This document shows positions 1 to 10,677 of a DNA stretch of 64,000 nucleotides, one piece after another. Below the pieces are notes generated by a model. It had not been told where the DNA came from and made no database searches. It saw only the letters and a list, made by a program, of their open reading frames with translations. Source of the DNA: Azonexus sp. (lineage in GTDB: Bacteria > Pseudomonadota > Gammaproteobacteria > Burkholderiales > Rhodocyclaceae); NCBI GenBank assembly GCA_031274715.1, contig JAISPT010000039.1, positions 58,682-122,681 on the forward strand, given 5' to 3'. How positions within the stretch are numbered: the stretch's first letter is position 1; each line of letters opens with the position of its first letter. The translations under genes and the position numbers were made by a program.

Positions 1-160
1 GCGAAAAAGCGACGAAGTTCATGTTGACCGCGAGCAGCATCAGTTCGATGGTCATCAGCAACACCAGCAGGTTCTTCCGGTTGAGGAAGATACCAACCAC
101 GCTGATCGCGAACAGGATCGCGCCGAGGATCAGGAAATGCGAAAGGGTGAGAGTATGCAT
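1..160 (-). CDS. nuoK: NADH-quinone oxidoreductase subunit K (partial, window edge)
   Basis: This is the N-terminal 53 codons of NuoK, a three-helix membrane subunit of complex I that lies between NuoJ and the antiporter-like subunits of the proton-pumping arm. The translated start [12 protein letters not shown], followed by [18 protein letters not shown], is typical of the family and contains the conserved membrane Glu. The ATG lies 14 bases after the nuoJ stop, as expected inside a nuo operon. The gene continues leftward out of the window, so its C-terminus and nuoL-N are not visible. Confidence 0.93.
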   Translation of the reverse strand, partial: MHTLTLSHFLILGAILFAISVVGIFLNRKNLLVLLMTIELMLLAVNMNFVAFS

Positions 161-174
161 GATCGTCCCGGAAC

Positions 175-771
175 TCAGTCTTTTTCAACCGGCATCTGCA
201 GCACGCGGACGCGATCCTTCGCCTTGACGAAGACCTGCTGATTCGGGTTGGTGTTCTTGGTCTTCTTCGGCCCGCGATAGGTCAGCACGATGGCCGCGAC
301 CATACCGACCAGCAGCACGATGGAAGCCAGTTCGAACGGATAGACGAAATCGGTGAACATCAGGCGGCCGATTTCCTTGGTATTGGAAATCCCGGGCGGC
401 ACGACGGCCTCGGCGGCCGGCACCTGAAAATACTTGCTGCCGAGCACCAGGCCCATTTCCAGGACCATCAGCAGGCCGAGCACGGCCCCAAGCGGCAGAT
501 AGTTCCAGAAGCCCTGGCGGATGCGGTCGATATTGATGTCGAGCATCATCACCACGAACAGGAACAGGACCATGACCGCGCCGACATAGACAAGGATGAT
601 GGCGATGGCCAGGAACTCAGCCTGTAGCAAGGCCCAGATGCCGCCGCAGGTGAAGAAGGCCAGGATCAGGTGCAGCGCGGCGTGAACCGGGTTGCGCGCG
701 GTGATCACGCGCAATGCCGCGAAGATCAGGATCGCCGACAGGAAGTAGAAAACCAGGGTTTGAAAATCCAT
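175..771 (-). CDS. nuoJ: NADH-quinone oxidoreductase subunit J
   Basis: NuoJ is an integral membrane subunit of complex I that couples quinone-site chemistry to the proton channels. The 198-residue product has five predicted hydrophobic helices and the family signature around [20 protein letters not shown]. The frame is open to a GTG at 780, but I prefer the ATG at 771 ([10 protein letters not shown]) because an AGGTG Shine-Dalgarno lies six bases upstream of it and overlaps that GTG. It follows nuoI by 12 bases and precedes nuoK, so it is part of one transcript. Confidence 0.95.
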   Translation of the reverse strand: MDFQTLVFYFLSAILIFAALRVITARNPVHAALHLILAFFTCGGIWALLQAEFLAIAIILVYVGAVMVLFLFVVMMLDINIDRIRQGFWNYLPLGAVLGLLMVLEMGLVLGSKYFQVPAAEAVVPPGISNTKEIGRLMFTDFVYPFELASIVLLVGMVAAIVLTYRGPKKTKNTNPNQQVFVKAKDRVRVLQMPVEKD

Positions 772-783
772 CGCGAACACCTG

Positions 784-1272
784 TTATCGGTAGGGCGCGT
801 CGAGCGCGCGATCTTCGGCGATCTGCGCTTCGTAGCGGTCGCCGTTGGCCAGCAGCATCGGCTTGGTGTAGTACAAATCGCCGCGCTTCTCGCCGTGGTA
901 CTCGAAAACCCGGGTCTCGACGATGGCGTCGACCGGGCAGGCTTCCTCGCAGAAGCCGCAGAAAATGCACTTGGTCAGATCGATGTCGTAGCGGGTCGTG
1001 CGCCGCGAACCGTCATCACGCGGCTCAGCTTCGATGGTGATGGCCAGCGCCGGGCAGACGGCTTCGCACAACTTGCAGGCAATGCAGCGTTCCTCGCCGT
1101 TCTCGTAGCGGCGCAGGGCGTGCAGGCCACGGAAGCGGAAACTCTGCGGCGTTTTTTCCTCGGGATACTGGACGGTGATCTTGCGGGCGAAGAAATACCT
1201 GCCCGTCACCGCCATCCCTTTCAACAACTCCTTGAGGAGGAGGCTGTTGAAGATTTCCTTCATCGAACCCAT
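784..1272 (-). CDS. nuoI: NADH-quinone oxidoreductase subunit I (two 4Fe-4S clusters)
   Basis: NuoI carries clusters N6a and N6b, which pass electrons from the peripheral arm of complex I to the terminal cluster on NuoB. The 162-residue protein shows two classic ferredoxin motifs, C63-x2-C66-x2-C69-x3-C73-P and C102-x2-C105-x2-C108-x3-C112-P, and the usual amphipathic N-terminus. A GAGGGG ribosome site precedes the ATG at 1272. It lies between nuoH and nuoJ with gaps of about 10 bases. Confidence 0.97.
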   Translation of the reverse strand: MGSMKEIFNSLLLKELLKGMAVTGRYFFARKITVQYPEEKTPQSFRFRGLHALRRYENGEERCIACKLCEAVCPALAITIEAEPRDDGSRRTTRYDIDLTKCIFCGFCEEACPVDAIVETRVFEYHGEKRGDLYYTKPMLLANGDRYEAQIAEDRALDAPYR

Positions 1273-1282
1273 TACGCGCCCC

Positions 1283-2332
1283 TCACTTCCAGATATTCAG
1301 CGGCGACATCATCCAGACGCCGACGACGACGAGCCAGATCAGACAGATCGGCAGAAACACTTTCCAGCCCAGGCGCATGATCTGGTCGTAGCGATAGCGC
1401 GGGAAGGTGGCGCGGAACCAGAGATACAGGAACAGGACAGAGCAAATCTTGGCAAACAACCAGACGATGCCGTCCGGCAGGAAGCCGACCGGCGACGACC
1501 AGCCACCGAGGAACAACAGCGAGGTCAGCGTGGCGACCAGGATCATGTTGGCGTATTCGGCCAGGAAGAACAGCGCGAAGGCCATGCCGGAGTATTCGAC
1601 GTGGAAACCGGCGACGATTTCCGATTCGCCCTCGGCGACGTCGAACGGCGCCCGGTTCAGTTCGGCGGTACCGGCAATCAGGTAGACGACGAACATCGGC
1701 AGCAGCGGCAGCCAGTTCCACGACAGGAAGTTCAAGCCATAGCCGGCAAACAGCCCGGACTGCTGGCCGTTGACGATTTCCACCAGGTTCAGGCTGTTGG
1801 ACACCATCAGCACGCCGATCAGCGAGAAACCCATGGCGACCTCATACGACACCATCTGTGCCGCCGAGCGCATGGCGCCGAGGAAGGCATACTTGGAGTT
1901 CGAGGCCCAGCCGGACAGGATCACGCCATAAACACCCATCGAGGTGATGGCCATGATGTAGAGCAGGCTGGCGTCGATGTTGGCCAGCACCAGCGTGTCG
2001 GTGAAAGGCACCACGGCCCAGGCCGCCAGCGCCGACGCGATGGCCAGCATTGGGGCGATCAGGAAGATGCCCTTATTGGCGCTGCTGGGAACGATGATTT
2101 CCTTGAACAGCAGCTTCAGGCCGTCGGCAATCGGCTGGATCAGGCCAAACGGACCGACCCGGTTGGGGCCGATACGCACCTGCATGAAGCCGATCACCTT
2201 GCGCTCGAAATAGGTCAGATACGCGACGCCGAGCATCAGCGGAGCGACGATCAGGACAATTTTCACCAGGGTCCACACGGCCGGCCAGGCAGCGCCGAAA
2301 AGCCCGGTGCCAAAATTCATCAGTGCGTCCAT
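1283..2332 (-). CDS. nuoH: NADH-quinone oxidoreductase subunit H
   Basis: NuoH is the membrane subunit that forms the quinone-binding chamber with NuoB and NuoD. The 349-residue polytopic protein contains the conserved stretches [20 protein letters not shown] and the charged loop [20 protein letters not shown], both landmarks of the family. The ATG at 2332 abuts the nuoG stop codon with no gap, which suggests translational coupling. Confidence 0.97.
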   Translation of the reverse strand: MDALMNFGTGLFGAAWPAVWTLVKIVLIVAPLMLGVAYLTYFERKVIGFMQVRIGPNRVGPFGLIQPIADGLKLLFKEIIVPSSANKGIFLIAPMLAIASALAAWAVVPFTDTLVLANIDASLLYIMAITSMGVYGVILSGWASNSKYAFLGAMRSAAQMVSYEVAMGFSLIGVLMVSNSLNLVEIVNGQQSGLFAGYGLNFLSWNWLPLLPMFVVYLIAGTAELNRAPFDVAEGESEIVAGFHVEYSGMAFALFFLAEYANMILVATLTSLLFLGGWSSPVGFLPDGIVWLFAKICSVLFLYLWFRATFPRYRYDQIMRLGWKVFLPICLIWLVVVGVWMMSPLNIWK

Positions 2333-4663
2333 TTATGCACGCTCCACGGAAATTGAACCGAACATCTCGCCCAGGTTCGCGGTGCTGACATGCGCTGCGG
2401 CCACCCGAACACAACCGGCCGGAACGGAATTGTCGACCTTCAGCGACAGCACGGCTTCGCCTTGCCCCTGGCGAACCTTGACCGTCGTAGCGGCAGCCAG
2501 ACCCAGTTCACCCAGCGTCTGCTCGCAAACGCGGGCGCTCGGGGCGACCGCATCGGCCGTCTGCTGCAGGGCCGGCGCCCGGCGGACCAGCGGATCGGCA
2601 AAATTGATCGGCACATCGGCAATCCGCTGCAAACCACCGGCCGCGGCCGGCAGGGCGATGACCACGCCGTTCAAGGCATTATCCAGGCCGGTGAGGAACT
2701 CTTTACCCACCCCCAACGCTTCATCGCGCACCGCTTCGCTGGTGTCGTAATCGAAGCCGGCGAGGTTCAGCACATTGCCCAGCACACGCAGTATCTTCCA
2801 GGCCGGACGGGCATCGCCGCGCGCCTTGACGACGCCGTTGAAGCTCTGAATGCGGCCTTCGGTATTGACGAAGGTGCCAGCCGTTTCGGTATAGGGAGCA
2901 ATCGGCAGCATCACGTCGGCGTATTCGAGGGCCGGCGCATGCTTGAAGGCAGACATGAAGACGACCAGGCTGGCCTGCTTCAGGGCGCCGAGCACCAATT
3001 GCGGATTGGCGCAATCGAACTCCGGCTCAATACCCATCAGCACATAGGCCTTGCGCGGCTGCTCGAACATCTGCCGAGCATTGGCACCGCTGGGCAGCGC
3101 GCCGGCAGCATGGGCGCCGACAGTATTGGCCCCTTCGCCAAGGAAGCCGAGCGTGGCACCGGTCAACCGGGCCAGTTCCTGGGCCAGCGCATGCAGTTGC
3201 GCCGCGGCGGCGGACTGGGTGGCGACATTGCCGAGGAAAACGGCACGCTTTTCACCCTCAACCAGGCTCTGGGCAATCGCCCGGGCCGCTGCGTCGACCG
3301 TGACGGAGTCGAGGCCGGCCGGTACAAGGGCGCCTTTCAGTTCGGCGGCGGCCTTGACGATGGCGCCAAGCGCGGCAGCCAGTTGTGCCGGGGCGACGAC
3401 CACGTTCCGGTGCAGATTGATCAGTTGATCGTCGCCGGCCACCGACAGCAGGCTGACCTTGGTAGTTTTCTTGGCCGCCTGACGCAGGCGTTGGGCGATC
3501 AGCGGATGATCCTTGCGCAAGAAGGAGCCGACCACCAGCGCTGCGTCGAGATCTTTGATCTCTGCCAGGCGCAGGCCGAGCCACGGCGTGCCGGCGCGCT
3601 TGCCGTCGGCGGCGAAATCACCCTGGCGCGGACGGAAATCGATATTGCTACTGCCCAGGCCGCGCATGACCTTGCCCAGCAGGAACAATTCTTCAACCGT
3701 GCAGGACTGAGCCGCCAGCGCCGCGAGGGTATCGCCGCCATGCTCGCGAGCGACATCCTTGAGGCCATGGGCGGCATAGTCGAGCGCCACATTCCAATCG
3801 ACCTCGCGCCACTCGCCACCCTGCTTGACCATCGGTTTGGTCAGGCGCTCCTCTGAATTCAGGGCCTGATAGGAAAAACGCTCTTTATCGGCGATCCAGC
3901 ATTCGTTGACCGCTTCGTTCTCGCGCGGCAGCACACGCATCACGTTGTCGTGCTTGACCTGGACAACCAGATTGGCGCCGACGGAATCGTGCGGGCTGAC
4001 CGACTTGCGCCGCTGCAATTCCCAGGAACGGGCGGTGTAACGGAAAGGCTTCGAGGTCAGGGCACCGACCGGACACAGATCGATCATGTTGCCCGACAGT
4101 TCGGAATCGACAGTGCGGCCGAGGAAAGTGGTGATCTCGGAATGCATGTTGCGGTTGGCCATGCCGAGTTCCATGATGCCGGCAACTTCCTGGCCGAAGC
4201 GGACGCAACGGGTGCAGTGGATGCAGCGGCTCATTTCCTCCATGGAAATCAGCGGCCCAACGTTCTTGTGGAAGACGACGTGCTTTTCTTCGCTGTAGCG
4301 GCTCTTCATCGGACCGTAGCCGACCGACATGTCCTGCAACTGGCATTCGCCGCCCTGGTCACAGATCGGGCAATCGAGCGGGTGATTGATGAGCAGGAAT
4401 TCCATCACGCCCTTCTGCGCCTTGACGGCCAGTTCGGAATGCGTGAATACCTTCATGCCGTTGGTCACCGGCGTCGCACAGGCCGGCAGGGGCTTCGGCG
4501 CCTTCTCCACCTGGACCAGACACATCCGGCAGTTGGCGGCGATCGACAATTTCTTGTGGTAGCAGAAATGCGGGATATAGACCCCGACCTGCTGCGCGGC
4601 GTCCATCACCGTGCTGCCGTCGGGCACTTGCGCTTTCTTGCCGTCGATTTCGATTTCTAGCAT
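2333..4663 (-). CDS. nuoG: NADH-quinone oxidoreductase subunit G (Fe-S, molybdopterin-oxidoreductase fold)
   Basis: NuoG is the largest peripheral subunit (776 residues) and carries several electron-transfer clusters. The N-terminus is a [2Fe-2S] ferredoxin domain (cysteines near residues 34-63), followed by a His/Cys-rich segment (HPLDCPICDQGGECQLQ) and a 4Fe-4S motif (CIHCTRCVRF). The remaining ~550 residues have the molybdopterin-oxidoreductase fold, which in NuoG has lost its cofactor. The C-terminal half is Ala-rich and less conserved, as is usual in betaproteobacteria. It lies 58 bases downstream of nuoF. Confidence 0.97.
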   Translation of the reverse strand: MLEIEIDGKKAQVPDGSTVMDAAQQVGVYIPHFCYHKKLSIAANCRMCLVQVEKAPKPLPACATPVTNGMKVFTHSELAVKAQKGVMEFLLINHPLDCPICDQGGECQLQDMSVGYGPMKSRYSEEKHVVFHKNVGPLISMEEMSRCIHCTRCVRFGQEVAGIMELGMANRNMHSEITTFLGRTVDSELSGNMIDLCPVGALTSKPFRYTARSWELQRRKSVSPHDSVGANLVVQVKHDNVMRVLPRENEAVNECWIADKERFSYQALNSEERLTKPMVKQGGEWREVDWNVALDYAAHGLKDVAREHGGDTLAALAAQSCTVEELFLLGKVMRGLGSSNIDFRPRQGDFAADGKRAGTPWLGLRLAEIKDLDAALVVGSFLRKDHPLIAQRLRQAAKKTTKVSLLSVAGDDQLINLHRNVVVAPAQLAAALGAIVKAAAELKGALVPAGLDSVTVDAAARAIAQSLVEGEKRAVFLGNVATQSAAAAQLHALAQELARLTGATLGFLGEGANTVGAHAAGALPSGANARQMFEQPRKAYVLMGIEPEFDCANPQLVLGALKQASLVVFMSAFKHAPALEYADVMLPIAPYTETAGTFVNTEGRIQSFNGVVKARGDARPAWKILRVLGNVLNLAGFDYDTSEAVRDEALGVGKEFLTGLDNALNGVVIALPAAAGGLQRIADVPINFADPLVRRAPALQQTADAVAPSARVCEQTLGELGLAAATTVKVRQGQGEAVLSLKVDNSVPAGCVRVAAAHVSTANLGEMFGSISVERA

Positions 4664-4721
4664 GTCGCTACCTTGTAGCCCGTTTTTTCGTTAATTCTTT
4701 CGTTACCACGCCGCGCCATCA

Positions 4722-6050
4722 TCAGGCCGGAATCTTGTGGAAGCCGCTGCCGGCCCATTGCACATCCTTGGGCACCAGGCAGCACTTGTGTTCGATGTGG
4801 TACTCGAACTCGCTGCGGAAATGTTTGATGAAGCTCTGCACCGGGAAGGCCGCCGCATCGCCCAGTGCACAGATGGTGCGACCGGCGATGTTACCCAGCA
4901 CGCTATTGAGCAGATCCAGGTCTTCCGGCTTGCCCAACCCGTTCTCAATGCGGTGCACCACCTTGTACATCCAGGCCGTGCCTTCGCGACAGGGCGTGCA
5001 CTGGCCGCAGGATTCCTCGTGATAGAAGAAGGACAGGCGCTCCAGCGCCTTGACCATGCACACCGTCTCGTCCATGACGATGACCGCGCCGGAACCGAGC
5101 ATCGACCCGGCCTTGCTGATCGAGTCGTAATCCATGGTGCAATCCATGATCACCTCGCCCGGCAACACCGGCGCCGACGAGCCGCCCGGAATGACGGCCT
5201 TCAGCTTGCGGCCACCGCGCATACCACCGCACATTTCGAGCAGCGTGGCGAACGAAGTACCGAGCGGGATTTCATAGTTGCCCGGCCGATTGACGTGGCC
5301 GGAGACCGAGAACAGCTTGGTGCCGCCGTTGTTCGGCTTGCCCAGGTTGAGGAAGGCCTCGCCGCCCATCTTCAGAATGAAGGGAATGGAAGCGAAGGTT
5401 TCCGTGTTATTGATCGTGGTCGGCTTGCCATACAAGCCGAAAGAGGCCGGGAACGGCGGCTTGAAGCGCGGCTGCCCTTTCTTGCCTTCGATCGATTCGA
5501 GCAGCGCGGTTTCCTCGCCGCAGATGTAGGCACCGTAGCCATGGTGGGCAAACAGTTCGAAATTGAAGCCGGAACCGAGAATGTTCTGGCCGATGAAGCC
5601 GGCGGCACGGGCTTCGTCGAGTGCTGCCTCGAAGCGCTGGTAAATTTCCCAGATTTCGCCATGGACATAGTTGTAACCGCGACTGGCGCCCATCGCGTAG
5701 GCGGCGATGGCCATCCCCTCGATGACCGCATGCGGGTTGTAGCGCATGATGTCGCGGTCCTTGAAGGTACCCGGTTCGCCTTCGTCGGTATTGCAGACGA
5801 CATACTTGTCGCCGGGGAAGGAGCGCGGCATGAAGGACCACTTCAGGCCGGTCGGGAAGCCGGCACCGCCGCGGCCGCGCAGCACCGATTGCTTGACTTC
5901 GCTGATGACTTCTTCCTGCGTCAGCTTGCTTTCCAGGATGCGCCGCAATTGGGCGTAGCCGCCGCGAGCGACGTAATCCTTCAGGCGCCAGCTATTGTCG
6001 CCGTCCAGCCCCGCCATCAGGACGCCATTGATCGAACCAAGCATGGCCAT
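4722..6050 (-). CDS. nuoF: NADH-quinone oxidoreductase subunit F (NADH/FMN-binding)
   Basis: NuoF oxidises NADH, holds FMN, and passes electrons to its N3 cluster. The 442-residue protein shows the glycine-rich [10 protein letters not shown] motif near residue 60, the [12 protein letters not shown] motif, and the C-terminal cluster motif [12 protein letters not shown]. The frame stays open upstream to a GTG at 6059, but the ATG at 6050 is a better start: it has AGGAG eight bases upstream, overlaps the nuoE stop as TAATG, and gives the family N-terminus. Confidence 0.97.
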   Translation of the reverse strand: MAMLGSINGVLMAGLDGDNSWRLKDYVARGGYAQLRRILESKLTQEEVISEVKQSVLRGRGGAGFPTGLKWSFMPRSFPGDKYVVCNTDEGEPGTFKDRDIMRYNPHAVIEGMAIAAYAMGASRGYNYVHGEIWEIYQRFEAALDEARAAGFIGQNILGSGFNFELFAHHGYGAYICGEETALLESIEGKKGQPRFKPPFPASFGLYGKPTTINNTETFASIPFILKMGGEAFLNLGKPNNGGTKLFSVSGHVNRPGNYEIPLGTSFATLLEMCGGMRGGRKLKAVIPGGSSAPVLPGEVIMDCTMDYDSISKAGSMLGSGAVIVMDETVCMVKALERLSFFYHEESCGQCTPCREGTAWMYKVVHRIENGLGKPEDLDLLNSVLGNIAGRTICALGDAAAFPVQSFIKHFRSEFEYHIEHKCCLVPKDVQWAGSGFHKIPA

Positions 6051-6523
6051 TATTTGCACTCCTCAAGCAGCTTGTCGATCTGCTCCGGGTGCATGTGGCT
6101 GCACATCGAACGGTTGTTGACGATGAACACCGGCGCATCGCCGCAAGCTCCCATGCATTCGCCTTCCTTGAGCGTGAACTTGCCGTCCGGCGTCGTCTCG
6201 CCATAGCCAATGCCGAGTTTTTTCTGCAGGTACTCGCCGGCGTGATAGCCACCGGACAGGGCGCAAGGCAGGTTGGTACAGACCGTGATCTTGTACTTGC
6301 CGACCGGCTTGACGTCGTACATGTTGTAGAAGGTCGCCACCTCGTAGGCCGCGATGGGCGGCATCCCGAGATAGTCGGCAACGGCCTCGATGGCCTCGGC
6401 CGGCAGCCAGCCCTTTTCTTCCTGGGCATGGGCCAGACAGGCCATCACAGCGGACTGTTTCTGATCAGCGGGGTACTTGGCGACCTCGCGGGCGAATTTC
6501 TGGAGGGTTTCAGCGGCAAACAT
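6050..6523 (-). CDS. nuoE: NADH-quinone oxidoreductase subunit E ([2Fe-2S])
   Basis: NuoE is the thioredoxin-like [2Fe-2S] subunit (cluster N1a) that sits next to NuoF. In the 157-residue product the cluster ligands are visible as C82-x4-C87 and C123-x3-C127 (motif CMGACG). Its stop codon shares a base with the nuoF start, and its start at 6523 directly abuts the last base of nuoD, so D-E-F are probably translationally coupled. Confidence 0.97.
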   Translation of the reverse strand: MFAAETLQKFAREVAKYPADQKQSAVMACLAHAQEEKGWLPAEAIEAVADYLGMPPIAAYEVATFYNMYDVKPVGKYKITVCTNLPCALSGGYHAGEYLQKKLGIGYGETTPDGKFTLKEGECMGACGDAPVFIVNNRSMCSHMHPEQIDKLLEECK

Positions 6524-7776
6524 CAGCGGTCAATCTCGCCAAAAACGATATCTTGGGAGCCGATGATCGTGACGACGTCGGCGATCATGTGGCCACGGGC
6601 CATTTCGTCCATGCCGGCCAGGTGTACATAGCCCGGAGCGCGGATCTTCATGCGGTAGGGCTTGTTGGCGCCATCGGAAATGAAATAGATGCCGAACTCG
6701 CCCTTCGGGTGCTCGACCGCGGCGTAGGCTTCGCCCGGCGGCACATGGATGCCTTCGGAGAAGAGCTTGAAGTGATGGATCAACTCCTCCATGTTGGACT
6801 TCATGTTTTCCCGCGGCGGCGGCGCCACCTTGTAGTTGTCGGTGATGATCGGGCCGGGATTCTTGCGCAGCCAATCGATACACTGCTTGATGATGCGGTT
6901 CGCCTGCAGCATCTCTTCCATGCGCACCAGGTAGCGGTCATAGCTGTCGCCGTTGACGCCGATCGGCACGTCGAAATCGACCTTGTCGTAGGCGGCGTAG
7001 GGCTGCTTCTTGCGCAAATCCCAGGCGATGCCGGAACCGCGCAGCATGGCACCGGTGAAGCCCATCTGCAGGGCACGCTCGGGCGAGACGACGCCGACGT
7101 TGACCAGGCGCTGCTTCCAGATCCGATTGTCGGTCAGCAGCGTGTGATATTCGGCGTGATAAGTCGGGAAACGGTTGGTGAAATCTTCGATGAAGTCGAG
7201 CAGCGTACCGCTGCGGTTCTCGTTCCTGGCTGCCGCCTTTTTGGCGTTGGTCCAGGTCGACTCGCGGTATTGCGGCATACGGTCCGGCAGATCGCGATAA
7301 ACGCCGCCCGGACGGTAGTAGGCGGCGTGCATCCGGGCACCGGAAACCGCCTCGTAGACATCCATCAAATCCTCGCGCTCGCGGAAGGTGTACAGCGCCA
7401 TGGTCATGGCGCCGACGTCGAGGGCGTGGCAACCGATCCACAACAGATGGTTGAGGATGCGGGTGATTTCGTCGAACATCGTACGGATGTACTTGCCGCG
7501 CTCCGGCACCTCGATGCCCAGCAGTCGCTCGGCGGCGAGGCAGTAGGCGTGCTCGTTGCACATCATCGAGACGTAGTCGAGACGGTCCATGTAGGGAACC
7601 GACTGGACCCAGGTACGGGTTTCCGCCAATTTCTCAGTGGCACGGTGGAGCAAGCCGATGTGCGGGTCGGCGCGCTGCACAACCTCGCCGTCCAGTTCCA
7701 GCACCAGGCGCAGCACGCCGTGCGCGGCCGGATGCTGCGGGCCGAAGTTCAGGGTGAAATTGTGAATATCAGCCAT
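6523..7776 (-). CDS. nuoD: NADH-quinone oxidoreductase subunit D (49 kDa)
   Basis: NuoD descends from the large subunit of [NiFe]-hydrogenases and forms much of the quinone-reduction site. I start it at the ATG at 7776 ([20 protein letters not shown]), the family N-terminus, rather than at the upstream in-frame codon at 7809. That start overlaps the end of nuoC by eight bases. The 417-residue product retains the conserved [13 protein letters not shown] loop and the C-terminal [17 protein letters not shown]. Confidence 0.97.
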   Translation of the reverse strand: MADIHNFTLNFGPQHPAAHGVLRLVLELDGEVVQRADPHIGLLHRATEKLAETRTWVQSVPYMDRLDYVSMMCNEHAYCLAAERLLGIEVPERGKYIRTMFDEITRILNHLLWIGCHALDVGAMTMALYTFREREDLMDVYEAVSGARMHAAYYRPGGVYRDLPDRMPQYRESTWTNAKKAAARNENRSGTLLDFIEDFTNRFPTYHAEYHTLLTDNRIWKQRLVNVGVVSPERALQMGFTGAMLRGSGIAWDLRKKQPYAAYDKVDFDVPIGVNGDSYDRYLVRMEEMLQANRIIKQCIDWLRKNPGPIITDNYKVAPPPRENMKSNMEELIHHFKLFSEGIHVPPGEAYAAVEHPKGEFGIYFISDGANKPYRMKIRAPGYVHLAGMDEMARGHMIADVVTIIGSQDIVFGEIDR

Positions 7777-8374
7777 GTGCCGGATCCCCGAAGCTGTCTT
7801 CGCGCACAATGCGCGGGGTGTTTTCGCGAGGCTCGATAGTCACCGGCTGGTAGATGACACGTCCTTGATCGGGGTCATAACGCATCTCGACATGGCCGGA
7901 AATCGGGAAGTCCTTACGGAACGGATGGCCGATGAAGCCATAGTCGGTCAGGAGGCGGCGCAGGTCGTCATGGCCGACGAAGGCGATACCGTAGAGATCG
8001 AAGGCTTCGCGCTCGAACCAATTGACGCTCGTCCAGACGCCGGTCAGCGAATCGACGGCGGGAAATTCATCGTCCTCGGCAAAGACGCGGACACGCAAAC
8101 GCCAGTTGTTGGCAATGGACAGGAGATGCGACACCACGGCGAAGCGCTTGCCCTGCCAGACGCCGTCGCCATAGGTGGAGTAATCGACGCCGCAGAGGTC
8201 AATGTTCTCCGCGAAGCCCAGTTCCGGCTCATCCCGCAACGTGGTCATCACCGCCAGATAATCAGCGGCGGCCACTTCGATGGTCAGTTCACCCAGGGCA
8301 AGCTTGAGCGATTTCAGCTTGTCGCCAAAATGCTTTTGCAAATTTTGGCTAAGCGTTTCCAGCTTGGCAGACAT
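7769..8374 (-). CDS. nuoC: NADH-quinone oxidoreductase subunit C (30 kDa)
   Basis: NuoC is a peripheral structural subunit that bridges NuoD and NuoI. The 201-residue protein has the family motif ERE(A)[23 protein letters not shown], followed by GHPFRKDFP. It is a stand-alone protein here and not a NuoCD fusion as in enterobacteria, which fits a betaproteobacterial origin. Its 3' end overlaps the nuoD start. Confidence 0.96.
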   Translation of the reverse strand: MSAKLETLSQNLQKHFGDKLKSLKLALGELTIEVAAADYLAVMTTLRDEPELGFAENIDLCGVDYSTYGDGVWQGKRFAVVSHLLSIANNWRLRVRVFAEDDEFPAVDSLTGVWTSVNWFEREAFDLYGIAFVGHDDLRRLLTDYGFIGHPFRKDFPISGHVEMRYDPDQGRVIYQPVTIEPRENTPRIVREDSFGDPAHG

Positions 8375-8393
8375 ATCGGATCAGCCTCGGCAA

Positions 8394-8870
8394 TTAACGA
8401 GCGATGGTATTGGTGCGACGAATCTTGTTCTGCAGCTGGAGGATCCCGTAGATCAGGGCCTCGGCCGTCGGCGGACAGCCCGGAACATAGATATCGACGG
8501 GAACGATGCGATCGCAACCGCGCACCACGGAATAGGAATAGTGGTAATAGCCGCCGCCATTGGCACAGGAGCCCATGGAAATAACCCAGCGCGGCTCGGC
8601 CATCTGATCGTAGACCTTGCGCAAGGCGGGCGCCGTCTTGTTGGTCAGCGTGCCGGCGACGATCATCACATCGGACTGGCGCGGGCTGGGACGAAAGACG
8701 ATGCCGAAGCGGTCAAGGTCGTAGCGCGCAACACCGGCGTGAATCATTTCCACCGCGCAACAGGCCAGACCGAAGGTCATCGGCCACATCGAGCCGGTGC
8801 GCATGTAATTGATCAGCTTGTCAGCCGTGGTGGTGACGAACCCTTCTTGCAGAATGCCTTCGATAGCCAT
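8394..8870 (-). CDS. nuoB: NADH-quinone oxidoreductase subunit B (cluster N2)
   Basis: NuoB holds cluster N2, the direct electron donor to quinone. The 158-residue protein has the unusual tandem cysteines C37-C38 plus C102 and C132 (VPGCPP), the four ligands known for this family. It starts three bases downstream of the nuoA stop and precedes nuoC by 19 bases. Confidence 0.97.
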   Translation of the reverse strand: MAIEGILQEGFVTTTADKLINYMRTGSMWPMTFGLACCAVEMIHAGVARYDLDRFGIVFRPSPRQSDVMIVAGTLTNKTAPALRKVYDQMAEPRWVISMGSCANGGGYYHYSYSVVRGCDRIVPVDIYVPGCPPTAEALIYGILQLQNKIRRTNTIAR

Positions 8871-8873
8871 CGC

Positions 8874-9248
8874 TTATTCCCACTCCAGCGCGCCCTTGGC
8901 CCAGGCATATGCATAGCCGACGACCAGAATGCCAACGAAAACGAGCATTTCGATGAAGCCGAACAGCTTGATCGACTCGCTCGCCACGATATCCTTGAAA
9001 ATCGTCGCCCACGGGAAGAGGAAGGCAATTTCCAGATCAAACAGAATGAAGAGGATGGCTATCAAGTAGTAGCGCACATCGAACTTCATGCGCGCATCCT
9101 CGAATGCCTCGAAGCCGCACTCGTATGGCGAGAGCTTCTCGGGGTCAGGCCTGTTGGGAGCCAGCAGGAACCCCATCGTGACCGGCAATATGCCAATCGC
9201 AACCCCCACCAGGACGAACATCAGGATCGGAAAGTAGTTTTCCATCAT
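8874..9248 (-). CDS. nuoA: NADH-quinone oxidoreductase subunit A
   Basis: NuoA is a small three-helix membrane subunit at the junction of the two arms of complex I. The 124-residue sequence contains the conserved loop [10 protein letters not shown] with its Cys, and the [11 protein letters not shown] segment. Two adjacent ATG codons (9248 and 9245) could both serve as the start. It is the first gene of the nuo operon. The operon promoter must lie upstream, between nuoA and tRNA-Leu or beyond secG, and I see no convincing hexamers in the 60-base gap. Confidence 0.96.
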   Translation of the reverse strand: MMENYFPILMFVLVGVAIGILPVTMGFLLAPNRPDPEKLSPYECGFEAFEDARMKFDVRYYLIAILFILFDLEIAFLFPWATIFKDIVASESIKLFGFIEMLVFVGILVVGYAYAWAKGALEWE

Positions 9249-9308
9249 CCGCCGCCAATATCCAGATTTCTATCGAGAAGCAGTGCCCGCAGGCCACTGC
9301 CCTATTAT

Positions 9309-9393
9309 TGGTGCCGACGGCGAGACTCGAACTCGCACAGCTTGCGCCACTACCCCCTCAAGATAGCGTGTCTACCAATTTCACCACGTCGGC
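9309..9393 (-). tRNA. tRNA-Leu (anticodon GAG)
   Basis: The reverse strand folds as a class II tRNA. It starts GCCGACG and ends with the matching CGTCGGC plus A and an encoded CCA. The D-arm contains AATTGGTAGAC, the anticodon stem CTATC/GGTAG encloses TTGAGGG (anticodon GAG), there is a long variable arm, and the T-arm is CGAGTTCGAGTCTCG. The sequence closely parallels E. coli tRNA-Leu(GAG). It lies between secG and nuoA on the same strand, a common arrangement in betaproteobacteria. Confidence 0.95.
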
Positions 9394-9446
9394 ACTACTT
9401 TTTGCCCCACCCGGCGAGGGATTATTGCCGGGCAAGCCACCTTGCA

Positions 9447-9818
9447 CTACTTTGGAATATCTTCTGCCTTGGACCCTGTCTCAGCGGGTGCCTTCGGCAT
9501 TTCCGTGCCCACCTCGGCGGGCGCTGGAACAGTCTGCGATTGTACCGTTTCCTGCATCACGCTGCCAGTCGTTTTTACCTTATGCGAGGCAACGTAGGCC
9601 AGCGTCAGGCTGGTGAGGAAAAACACCGCCGCCAGGATGCCTGTCGTGCGGCTGAGGAAGTTCGCCGAGCCGGTCGCCCCGAACAGGCTGCCGGAAGCGC
9701 CACTACCAAAAGCCGCCCCCATGTCGGCCCCCTTGCCGTGCTGCATCAGCACCAGCCCGATGATCGACAGCGCCACCAGGATGTGCACCGTCAGTAACAG
9801 AGAAAAAAACCAATTCAT
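9447..9818 (-). CDS. secG: protein-export membrane protein SecG
   Basis: SecG is the auxiliary third subunit of the SecYEG translocon. The 123-residue product has two hydrophobic helices (residues ~2-22 and ~52-72) and the signature LVLMQHGKGADMGAAFGSG between them. The C-terminal ~40 residues are Pro/Ala/Glu-rich and poorly conserved, as is usual. It lies 23 bases downstream of tpiA, the common betaproteobacterial tpiA-secG pairing. Confidence 0.95.
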   Translation of the reverse strand: MNWFFSLLLTVHILVALSIIGLVLMQHGKGADMGAAFGSGASGSLFGATGSANFLSRTTGILAAVFFLTSLTLAYVASHKVKTTGSVMQETVQSQTVPAPAEVGTEMPKAPAETGSKAEDIPK

Positions 9819-9841
9819 TGCTTCCGCCTATCCGCTTTTGT

Positions 9842-10603
9842 CTATCCCGCCGCCTGGCAAATCGCCAGAAAATCATCCGCTACCAGCGCCGCCCCACCGA
9901 CCAAACCGCCGTCGATATCGGCTTGCGCAAACAACTCCTTCGCCCCTGCGGGCTTGACGCTCCCGCCGTACAGGATGCGCATTTCGTCAGCGACAGCCGC
10001 ATCCCGTTCCGCCAGCCGCGCTCGGATGGCCGCATGCACCTCCTGCGCCTGCGCCGGCGAGGCCGTCACACCGGTGCCAATCGCCCACACCGGCTCGTAG
10101 GCCAGCAAGGCCGCGCGCATGGCCGAAATTCCGACGCGCTCGACAACGGCAGCCAACTGCCGCCCGACCACCGCCAGAGTCTGCCCGGCCTCGCGCTCGG
10201 CCAGGGTCTCGCCCAGACAAAGCACCGGCCGGATACCGGCCGCCTGCGCCGCGGCAAACTTCGCCGCCACCGTCGCGTCGCTCTCGCCGAACAGGCTGCG
10301 GCGCTCGGAATGCCCAACCAGCACGTAACTGCAACCGAACTCGCCGAGCATCACCGCCGACACCTCACCGGTATAGGCGCCCTCGGCGTATTCGCTGAGC
10401 GTCTGCGCTCCCCAAGCCACTTTCGAGCCAGTCAGTAATGACTGAACCTGGCCGAGATAAGGAAACGGCGCGCAAACAACGACGTCGCAAGCCAAACCTT
10501 CGGCCGCCGCCCGAATCGGTGCCAGCAACGCCGCGTTCCGCGGGAGGCTGCCGTACATTTTCCAATTTCCGGCGACAAGCTTCTTACGCATGGGAACGGC
10601 CAT
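9842..10603 (-). CDS. tpiA: triose-phosphate isomerase
   Basis: This cytoplasmic TIM-barrel enzyme interconverts dihydroxyacetone phosphate and glyceraldehyde 3-phosphate. All landmarks are present in 253 residues: GNWKM with catalytic Lys15, GHSERR with the electrophilic His, AYEPVWAIGTG with the catalytic Glu, and a C-terminal phosphate loop LYGGSVKP. Either the ATG at 10603 or that at 10591 could be the start, and neither has a clear ribosome site. Confidence 0.96.
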   Translation of the reverse strand: MAVPMRKKLVAGNWKMYGSLPRNAALLAPIRAAAEGLACDVVVCAPFPYLGQVQSLLTGSKVAWGAQTLSEYAEGAYTGEVSAVMLGEFGCSYVLVGHSERRSLFGESDATVAAKFAAAQAAGIRPVLCLGETLAEREAGQTLAVVGRQLAAVVERVGISAMRAALLAYEPVWAIGTGVTASPAQAQEVHAAIRARLAERDAAVADEMRILYGGSVKPAGAKELFAQADIDGGLVGGAALVADDFLAICQAAG

Positions 10604-10677
10604 TCAGTTGGCAAAAAACCGGGGAATTATAGCGATGGCGCGCGCCACTGGTCAAGGTTGGCGCCGGCCGACAAGCA

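Noticed and set aside
1175..6206. Several long plus-strand open frames opposite the nuo genes
   Set aside because: They mirror nuoH, nuoG and nuoF with low-complexity translations (Arg/His/Gln-rich) and no ribosome sites.
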